IMG/VR virus record: IMGVR_UViG_3300050821_002584
Coordinates: 1-25,548 of that record
Strand: one strand, 5' to 3'
From: a virus
DNA: 25,548 nucleotides
Part shown: positions 19,887 to 25,548 of the stretch, piece by piece
Position numbering within the stretch: the first letter of the stretch is position 1
Layout of the letters: each line of letters starts with the position of its first letter
The notes under the pieces: generated by a model
Told to the model about the DNA's origin: nothing
Databases searched by the model: none
Seen by the model: only the letters and a program-made list of their open reading frames with translations
Position numbers and translations under genes: made by a program

Positions 19887-20995
19887 TATCTTATCCCCAA
19901 AGGATCATTTTCAGGTGAAGATTCTTGTTTTTCAGATATATCGGCTGTTACGCCACCTCTGACTTGTTTTTGTAATGCTCTAGAATTCTTATTTACCCAT
20001 TCCTGTAATTTTCTTAAGTCTTTTGAAACCTGCTTAGGATCATTCCACCAAGATGCTTGAGGATTCAATGCTTTTCCTAATGTGTCATATACATAATCAG
20101 GAACTACAGACGTACCAAAGCCTTTCCTTAATGTATCCATAGCCAAAATACTTATTTCATCTTGATAAGCTTTATATTCCCTGAATTCAGGAGAAACAGA
20201 TTCAGGATTAGTTAACATCTTTGTTCTTTCATAAGTGTAATTCATCTTACCTAATGGTCCTGCAAATTTTGCAATATTATCTACAGGGATATCATTCAAT
20301 TCAGATGCAGTAATAGCCATTGTTGCAGCCTGATTTTGGACTCCCACAGGGGCATTATATCTTTGAGCCTGAGCTATTAATGATTTAGACATTCCAGATA
20401 AAGGAGGTAAACCCTTGTTTGAACCTTCTAAATATGAACTCGCCGCTTGATCTAATTGTTGAGGAGGCCAATCTGGATGCTCAAATGCTAATTGATTTTT
20501 AAATGAAAGAAGTGCTTTTCCACCAACACCCATACCTGAAACGCCTTGAGATCTGTTTTGGGAAAGAGCCTTTGCATTTTCCACTTGAGCTCTCATTACA
20601 TCAGGACGCAACTTAGCAGCTTCAATGTCATAAGGTAATAATTGATTAAGTCTATTTGTACTTGCTTGGCTAGAGGCCAATCTTGCTTTGGCTTCTGGCT
20701 CTAAAAATCTATTTTGTATTTCTGCTTTTTGAATATTAAGAGGATTCATTTTTTGAGATAACTCATTAGCCATTTTCATCTTTTCTAAATTCAAAGGGTT
20801 TGCGCTTTTACTGTATTCATTTGCTAATTGTGATCTTTCCAAAGCGGCTTTAGCTTGTGGTTCAGCAAACTTATTCTTAATCAATGCATTCTTAATTTGT
20901 TCTTCCTTGAATCTAGCTTCTTGATGCTTAGCCAAGCTATTTTGGATCATGTCACCCAAAGATTCATAACCAGGCAATGGCAAATTAAATGGCAT
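19886..20995 (-). CDS. DNA ejection (internal virion) protein, 369 aa
   Basis: I use ATG 20995, which has GGGAGGTTAAT before it and follows the stop of the upstream gene. The open frame to 21034 would overlap that gene. Residues 20-130 are a long helical, heptad-like region with two related segments (FAEPQAKAALERSQLANEYSK and FLEPEAKARLASSQ, each near NPLNLEK/NPLNIQK), suggesting an internal duplication. The C-terminal half is mixed. The position corresponds to P22 gp20. It lacks membrane helices. Confidence 0.7.
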   Translation of the reverse strand: MPFNLPLPGYESLGDMIQNSLAKHQEARFKEEQIKNALIKNKFAEPQAKAALERSQLANEYSKSANPLNLEKMKMANELSQKMNPLNIQKAEIQNRFLEPEAKARLASSQASTNRLNQLLPYDIEAAKLRPDVMRAQVENAKALSQNRSQGVSGMGVGGKALLSFKNQLAFEHPDWPPQQLDQAASSYLEGSNKGLPPLSGMSKSLIAQAQRYNAPVGVQNQAATMAITASELNDIPVDNIAKFAGPLGKMNYTYERTKMLTNPESVSPEFREYKAYQDEISILAMDTLRKGFGTSVVPDYVYDTLGKALNPQASWWNDPKQVSKDLRKLQEWVNKNSRALQKQVRGGVTADISEKQESSPENDPLGIR

Positions 20996-20996
20996 A

Positions 20997-21680
20997 TTAA
21001 CCTCCCATACCTGGTTTACCAGTGAATGAACCAAATAAACTCATCAACCCGCTAAAGAAATCTTGCATTTGTTTATTTTTTGCCATATCAGAACCATAAG
21101 ATGAGCCTGCTTTAAATCCTCCAAGATCTCGGAATATATTGCTTAAATTATTTCCAGCATTCTGACCCATTCCTGTAAGATTTTCTAATCCTTGACCATA
21201 TTCAGAATTAATACCCAATGCTTGCTTGAGCCAATCGTTCATGCCACCTTGTGCTATCTCTCCAGCATTCTTTTGTTGTTGCTTCAAGAATGGAGTGCTT
21301 CCAATTAAACCAGAAGCGCTAGCAGCATTAATACCAGATCTTTCAGATTCATTTTGTAGGTTTTTGGTATAATCCGATTCTTTGTAATTTTTCATCAAAT
21401 TATTAAGGAATTCAGAAGGATCTTTCATACCTTTCAAATAATTCTGAAAATCACCTAATGCGCCAGTACCAGCTTGGAAAAATGGATTTTGATAACCAGC
21501 CGATTGATTGGCATATCTTTCGTATTCTTTAGATGCATTTTTGTATGGATTTTTACCAAAAAGACCTCCGAAAATGCCACCTAGAGCACTTCCAAGACCC
21601 CCTCCTAATCCACCAAATCCTTTTCCATAATCCGACCAGGAGGTTTCTCCTCCTCCCATATAATCTGGAGCTGTTGGCAT
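20997..21680 (-). CDS. DNA ejection / internal core protein, 227 aa
   Basis: A Gly-rich, weakly hydrophobic N terminus (YGKGFGGLGGGLGSALGGIFGGLFGKNPY) is followed by YERYANQSAGYQNPFFQAGTGALGDFQNYL, a helical centre and another Gly-rich segment at the end. This is the usual layout of small podovirus internal proteins in the position of P22 gp7. The N-terminal glycine zipper may allow membrane insertion after ejection. Ribosome-binding AGAGGATATTTT precedes the ATG. Confidence 0.7.
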   Translation of the reverse strand: MPTAPDYMGGGETSWSDYGKGFGGLGGGLGSALGGIFGGLFGKNPYKNASKEYERYANQSAGYQNPFFQAGTGALGDFQNYLKGMKDPSEFLNNLMKNYKESDYTKNLQNESERSGINAASASGLIGSTPFLKQQQKNAGEIAQGGMNDWLKQALGINSEYGQGLENLTGMGQNAGNNLSNIFRDLGGFKAGSSYGSDMAKNKQMQDFFSGLMSLFGSFTGKPGMGG

Positions 21681-21692
21681 AAAATATCCTCT

Positions 21693-21998
21693 TTACGGTG
21701 TGGTCGTTATAGTTCGCCAAGCACCTACATCTGCTTTAACTTGCCATACTTGCAAGCCACCTGTTCTATTAGGAGTACTGATAATATCAGTATTGTATAT
21801 CAATTGACCTTCTTGTGGCGACTGTATTTCATTACGCTGAGAAGTCGTCAATTTTGGCGTCAAAGCGCCATACTGGGTCAAATATTCCTGCAATGTCTGG
21901 ATAAAAGTAGCCATAGCCGCTATCCAGATAGAGCTCATGTTATCTCCATTATCTGTTAATCCGTCATACACAGGAAAATTGTCAAAATCTACTGCCAT
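21693..21998 (-). CDS. Small tail protein (position of P22 gp26)
   Basis: The start is taken at ATG 21998, 6 nt after GGAG and just after the stop of the tail-hub gene. A longer frame to 22028 lies inside that gene. The product is 101 aa: AVDFDNFPVYDGL, a helical middle (SSIWIAAMATFIQTLQEYL), then LTTSQRNEIQSPQEGQLIYNTD and QVWQVKADVGAWRTI, a C-terminal beta motif common in phage structural proteins. By position it could be part of the tail plug or needle, but it lacks the long coiled coil of P22 gp26, so that name is not used. Confidence 0.6.
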   Translation of the reverse strand: MAVDFDNFPVYDGLTDNGDNMSSIWIAAMATFIQTLQEYLTQYGALTPKLTTSQRNEIQSPQEGQLIYNTDIISTPNRTGGLQVWQVKADVGAWRTITTTP

Positions 21999-22000
21999 AT

Positions 22001-24037
22001 CTACTCCGGCATTACTTCTGAGTACCAAGCTCCACCCATCAAAACAAACGGAACTTGATTGTAAAATTCTATTTTTGGCACAAAAGCCTGACCTCTCGGT
22101 ATTGTACCTAATTTACGCCAAACTGTCCTAAACGATCTTTCACCTATTTTACCCATGGGAGCTAGTAATTTATTTCCATAAGTTTGACCGCCATCTTTCG
22201 ATATTGAAAGGAACACAGTTGGGTTATATGGTACGGGAGTTACTATATTAACCGAATTTGGAGCCGTGCCGGTGGTGGTCAAAGGTATGAAAACACCTTC
22301 TGCTGCATGGGTATATGTATCAGCAAAAAGAAGTTTAGTGGGAGATATTATAATTATATAATAAACAGTTCCCGCAACTAATGGTGATGGCAATGTATTT
22401 AGTGTTGAAAATATAGCTGTAGATCCTAATACAAATTCACTGGTATCAGGTACTTCTATATAGCTAAATCCTATATTTACATTAGATGCATCAAAAGGAA
22501 TAACAACAGATGTCGTCAAAGCCTGACCTTGTAATAAATCAACTTGAAATCTGTCTATTCTTAATCTGTTGTAACCATCGGGAACAACACCTTTTCCTAT
22601 TCTGATTCTTGGAATAGCTTCACCTGCATTGGTTGTAACCGTAGCATCTACTTGATATAAAATTGGATTTAAATAATCACCGTAATAATTATTACCATTA
22701 ATATAGGCGTGTGTTTGGGCTAAATGGCGTGTGCCATTGAGCACCTGTTCTTCATGCCATAGTCTTTCTGATTCATTTTCAGGATTAGACATGTTTACAT
22801 TATATACAAATGTTCTTTGTGCTTTGGTGAAATTCAATTTATAAAATATCAAACCATTTTCTTTAATTAATATGCCTGTCGAATCACTAACTGCATCGTC
22901 TGCAGCAAACTGTGCTAATTCAAAATCTAATGCTCTTATGCTCACGGGAATAGCCTGAGCACCTATAACCATCATTACAGATCCCTGACCTTCTTTATCT
23001 TGGGATAAGAAAAACATCATATCTAAGCCAACACGAATGCTAGCTACTGATGGAGTACCATATTCAATAAGTAAAGAATTATTACGTCTAAAGGGTAAGG
23101 TTGTTCCTAATCCAGCATTTTCCCAAACTTCAGTGTAATTTTGAGAAAATAAAAATAATCTACGGTGAAGTGTCCTGCATGCAACAATAGTACCTGGATG
23201 GCTTGTCATGGAACCCAATTGCAACTCACCATTATTGCTCATAGTGGTGGTTCCTGTTCCGGCTTGGGTGATAATAATAGCCGAGCCTCCCGATGTTGCA
23301 GAAACCTGAATAAGTGTATTACCACCGAATATGACAGAAGAAACAACAAAATAAGTCGTTCCAGCTACTAGAGGTGTTGGAACTGCTCCAGGAGTATTAA
23401 AAGTTACTCTTGTTCCTATTGGAAAATTAGTATGAACCCCAGCAATAATAAGTATAGGAGATCCATTATTCCAAGTGACAACTACGGAATCAGGACCCCA
23501 TACCAAACCTTGATTAAACTCCGATAATTGAAATGTATTAGTTAAACCATTGGCTACGACAAAAAAACCATCTAAATAGGTAACATCAACCGGTCTATCT
23601 GGAAAACTTGGGTCGGTTATTTTTAAAAAAATACCTGTTAAAGTATCGTAAATCCAGCCATTTGTTCCATCTACGAAGATGACCTGATATGTATTGGCAT
23701 CAATTCCTACGTAACCGATGCCTGTTCCTCCAATATCCTCCAGAAAACTCAAAGTAAGGGTAGGACCAGTAAGCTTATAAACTCCAGTTCCAATTACGCA
23801 ATACATGCTATCTTGGAAAGTAAACTGTGCTCTGAATGGACCTGTTTGTGGTAAACCAGTAAATGAGTTAAAAAACGCCTTATTTTTATTGATTAGTCCA
23901 GACGTAGGAATAAGTGTTTTTGGCTTCTTATCTCTATTATCGAGATATTCGAACATATTAATAGTTCTTTCAGCATCTATAGGGGTATAGCGCTGATTAT
24001 TATAAGAACCAACAATGTCGTAATCAGACAAGCCCAC
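22001..24037 (-). CDS. P22 gp10-like tail hub / packaged-DNA stabilisation protein
   Basis: The opening DYDIVGSYNNQRYTPIDAERTINMFEY and the later HPGTIVACRTLHRRLFLFSQNYTEVWENAG and the C-terminal SISKDGGQTYG...FRTVWRKLGTIPRGQAFVPKIEF match the gp10 family, which forms the hexameric ring below the portal and gp4 and seals the head. At 678 aa it is about 200 residues longer than P22 gp10. Much of this excess is two inserted beta domains at about 185-270 and 511-605, which resemble each other (PTPLVAGTTYFVVS and PSPLVAGTVYYIIIIS). Gene order, gp4-like then gp10-like, agrees with P22. Confidence 0.85.
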   Translation of the reverse strand: MGLSDYDIVGSYNNQRYTPIDAERTINMFEYLDNRDKKPKTLIPTSGLINKNKAFFNSFTGLPQTGPFRAQFTFQDSMYCVIGTGVYKLTGPTLTLSFLEDIGGTGIGYVGIDANTYQVIFVDGTNGWIYDTLTGIFLKITDPSFPDRPVDVTYLDGFFVVANGLTNTFQLSEFNQGLVWGPDSVVVTWNNGSPILIIAGVHTNFPIGTRVTFNTPGAVPTPLVAGTTYFVVSSVIFGGNTLIQVSATSGGSAIIITQAGTGTTTMSNNGELQLGSMTSHPGTIVACRTLHRRLFLFSQNYTEVWENAGLGTTLPFRRNNSLLIEYGTPSVASIRVGLDMMFFLSQDKEGQGSVMMVIGAQAIPVSIRALDFELAQFAADDAVSDSTGILIKENGLIFYKLNFTKAQRTFVYNVNMSNPENESERLWHEEQVLNGTRHLAQTHAYINGNNYYGDYLNPILYQVDATVTTNAGEAIPRIRIGKGVVPDGYNRLRIDRFQVDLLQGQALTTSVVIPFDASNVNIGFSYIEVPDTSEFVLGSTAIFSTLNTLPSPLVAGTVYYIIIISPTKLLFADTYTHAAEGVFIPLTTTGTAPNSVNIVTPVPYNPTVFLSISKDGGQTYGNKLLAPMGKIGERSFRTVWRKLGTIPRGQAFVPKIEFYNQVPFVLMGGAWYSEVMPE

Positions 24038-24047
24038 ATCATATCCC

Positions 24048-24785
24048 TTAATAAGCTAAAATATTAGGCCAGTAGAATGGCTCAGGTGCTGTCATAGTGA
24101 CAGATGGTCTAATCGTTACGTCGGTCTCATTAGCATTCTTCAGGGTGCTTATATAGTCTTGGTATTTCTCTTCAGCCGTTTCATTCCAATTAGCCGAAGG
24201 ATAATAAGACCTAAATTCACGACCTATAGCATATTTGAAGAATCCATAGTAGAACGGTGGCAAGTCTGTTAAATCTTGATTTGCCGTAAGGGAATTAATC
24301 ATGACTTTGCATTGCACAATAGCAGGATAGGGTTGATCTGGAGCTGGATATACTGTTAAAAAGCTTTCAGTTGCTTGCTTGTTTAAAAATATAAAACCAG
24401 GTCTAGCTAATAAGTTTTGCAACCTAACCACGTTATTATATGTGGCTTTGTTTATGATTTTCATCGGATAAACAATCGGCTCTGAAGCCAAAGGTTGAAC
24501 AATATAATTAGCAAAAGAAAGATCAACTATTCTATCAGCATTGATGTCCGCCGGTACGATATCTGAAACGCTATAAGTATCCTTTCCAACCACAAAATCG
24601 AAATTTAATGTAGTCAAATAAGGAATATAGATGCTATCGGCTGCAAATCCGTCTAATATCTCATTGATTATTTCAAGGCCAGTCGAAAGCATAAAGGCGT
24701 CTGGGGTTTCCCCGACACCTAGTTCACCAATAAGATACAAAGCACCTATGATAGCGTCATTTGTCGTTCGAGCAACTTGAGGCAT
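24048..24785 (-). CDS. P22 gp4-like head-tail adaptor (tail accessory factor)
   Basis: The product is 245 aa. ARTTNDAIIGALYLIGELGVGETPDAFMLSTGLEIINEILDGFAADSIYIPYLTTLNFDFVVGKDTYSVSD is the typical opening of gp4-like adaptors. YNNVVRLQNLLARPGFIF and the FLTVYPAPDQPYP region lie in the middle, and PPFYYGFFKYAIGREF (about 180-195) is the conserved helix near the end. Gp4 proteins form a 12-mer ring under the portal and are needed to complete DNA-filled heads. It is 10 nt from the tail hub gene, in the same order as in P22. Confidence 0.85.
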   Translation of the reverse strand: MPQVARTTNDAIIGALYLIGELGVGETPDAFMLSTGLEIINEILDGFAADSIYIPYLTTLNFDFVVGKDTYSVSDIVPADINADRIVDLSFANYIVQPLASEPIVYPMKIINKATYNNVVRLQNLLARPGFIFLNKQATESFLTVYPAPDQPYPAIVQCKVMINSLTANQDLTDLPPFYYGFFKYAIGREFRSYYPSANWNETAEEKYQDYISTLKNANETDVTIRPSVTMTAPEPFYWPNILAY

Positions 24786-24806
24786 GATTACCCCTTACAA
24801 AATCAA

Positions 24807-25073
24807 CTATTTAACAGGGAATGCTTTCTCATCTAGACCATGCGTAAGTTCACGAGCAAATTCTTGAGCATGCATACCGTTATTCATCATTTCAGCATTA
24901 AAGTTCATATAACGGCCTTCTAGATTGGGCATTTTACCTGCCAAAGTAGCTGCCATTGCTTCATGCTTCCGAACAAAAGCATTGTTGCTGCCATGATGTT
25001 CTTCAAACATCTTCTGTCTTTCGTTCGCTCTTGCGCTTTCTCGGCTTTTCACCTTTTCGTATCCGTCTCTCAT
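24807..25073 (-). CDS. Conserved-looking hypothetical protein between coat and gp4 genes, 88 aa
   Basis: The start at 25073 lies 71 nt inside the preceding gene, with GAGGG 6 nt before the ATG. The product is charged at the N terminus (YEKVKSRESARANERQKMFEEHHG) and ends NGMHAQEFARELTHGLDEKAFPVK, a tail that looks conserved in phage proteins at this position. Function is unknown. A small virion-assembly protein is possible. Confidence 0.6.
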   Translation of the reverse strand: MRDGYEKVKSRESARANERQKMFEEHHGSNNAFVRKHEAMAATLAGKMPNLEGRYMNFNAEMMNNGMHAQEFARELTHGLDEKAFPVK

Positions 25074-25200
25074 ATTCAGCCCTCAGTTGTTTAGCTTCAT
25101 TCGGTGTATTAAACCAGACTCCCGTTGCTAGCAATTTATCCCTTTCTACGTCTTCGACAACTCTCATGTTGTCGGTTGGATGATATACACAGCAAAGCAT
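25003..25200 (-). CDS. Small protein after the coat gene, 65 aa
   Basis: The product starts MLCCVYHPTDNMRVVEDVERDKLLATGVWFNTPNEAKQLR. The D-x-x-x-R-x-x-L-x-x-x-G-W-F-x-x-P-x-E-A-K layout is a pattern I associate with small phage proteins of unknown function near capsid genes. A strongly basic tail (RRIRKGEKPRKRKSERK) follows. It begins 15 nt after the coat stop and overlaps the next gene by 71 nt. Confidence 0.6.
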   Translation of the reverse strand: MLCCVYHPTDNMRVVEDVERDKLLATGVWFNTPNEAKQLRAEYERRIRKGEKPRKRKSERKTEDV

Positions 25201-25215
25201 CAGGAGCCCTCATTA

Positions 25216-25548
25216 TTACGATAATAGTTTAACTGCGTATTGTGGATGCCATGCAAAGCCGCACAATATGTCTAAACGCATAAAGTTTTGATATCCCAAG
25301 ATATCGCCGGTTTGAGTCACAGCTAGTGATAAACCAGTTTCAGGATCAATCGCAACAGATGCGTAAGGAACTTGCAGCTTGTAGAGCGGAGGACATACGA
25401 TATCCAAAGCTCTAGCCGGATAAGCCACGTTAACGTTATAACTTGGAATCATCGTTACGACTGCATTATCTGGGATTGGGTTAGATACGTTTTGTAACGG
25501 TGAAGATGTCGAGCTAATGATTACTGGATTAACTTGGACAACTAAGTT
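25216..25548 (-). CDS. P22-like major coat protein, C-terminal fragment
   Basis: The frame is open from the window edge and encodes the last 110 residues. The end VPYASVAIDPETGLSLAVTQTGDILGYQNFMRLDILCGFAWHPQYAVKLL is typical of the P22 gp5 coat family, whose C terminus reads ...RLD...G...P..A..L. The 5' part of the gene lies outside the window. An internal ATG at 25452 is not the true start. It stands first in the virion order, as expected. Confidence 0.85.
   Translation of the reverse strand, partial: NLVVQVNPVIISSTSSPLQNVSNPIPDNAVVTMIPSYNVNVAYPARALDIVCPPLYKLQVPYASVAIDPETGLSLAVTQTGDILGYQNFMRLDILCGFAWHPQYAVKLLS

Overview
The window is one arm of a low-GC, tailed double-stranded DNA phage with a P22-type short-tail (podovirus) virion. 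The evidence is the minus-strand order, read from the right edge: end of a P22-like coat protein, a gp4-like head-tail adaptor, a gp10-like tail hub, a small tail protein, three ejection-type internal virion proteins, then tail-fibre and tailspike genes. A lipobox protein, a secreted protein and a T4-type lysozyme point to a Gram-negative host. The host genus cannot be read from the sequence. The low GC and a Lar-like anti-restriction protein fit a low-GC gammaproteobacterium, but that is inference. No integrase, terminase or portal is in the window, so it is a fragment and its lifestyle is open.

Layout. (1) 1-2955, plus strand: a dense train of very small genes (25-157 aa), including membrane peptides, CxxC zinc-knuckle proteins, a Lar-like protein, a YopX protein and a protein resembling two DUF2829/Tad2-like halves. 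They are joined by TAATG overlaps and by repeated junction sequences. (2) 8061 down to 2952, minus strand: a replication initiator (O-like) overlapping a P-like helicase loader, a DUF1064-type nuclease, a run of small Cys-rich proteins and a second DUF2829-like protein. These are followed by a structured-RNA cluster with one canonical tRNA-Gln and several aberrant tRNA-like elements, then lysozyme and holin. (3) 8107-8437: a lone plus-strand gene with its own terminator. (4) 8433-8806: a small Cro/Xre repressor diverging from a rightward promoter with a palindromic operator. (5) 8807-11180, plus strand: an early operon with a Sak4-like RecA-fold recombinase, a DUF669-like protein with an SSB-type acidic tip, a glycine-zipper lipoprotein and a secreted peptide, closed by a hairpin terminator. 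(6) 25548 down to 11188, minus strand: the virion module.

How the parts work together. The Xre repressor probably controls the rightward recombination operon through the operator at 8720-8734. The O/P pair would load host helicase, possibly at iteron-like repeats inside the O gene. Sak4 and its SSB-like partner would anneal single strands. The left-end small genes look like a host-takeover and anti-defence collection.

The most unusual part is 3877-4420. Two promoters with a shared spacer core flank an RNA cluster in which three elements have T-arm loops starting TG rather than TT. Two of these are clear relatives of each other, with 8-bp acceptor stems, matching D-arm loops that lack the GG pair, and an enlarged anticodon arm. 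They do not look like working translation tRNAs and are the best candidate here for something undescribed.
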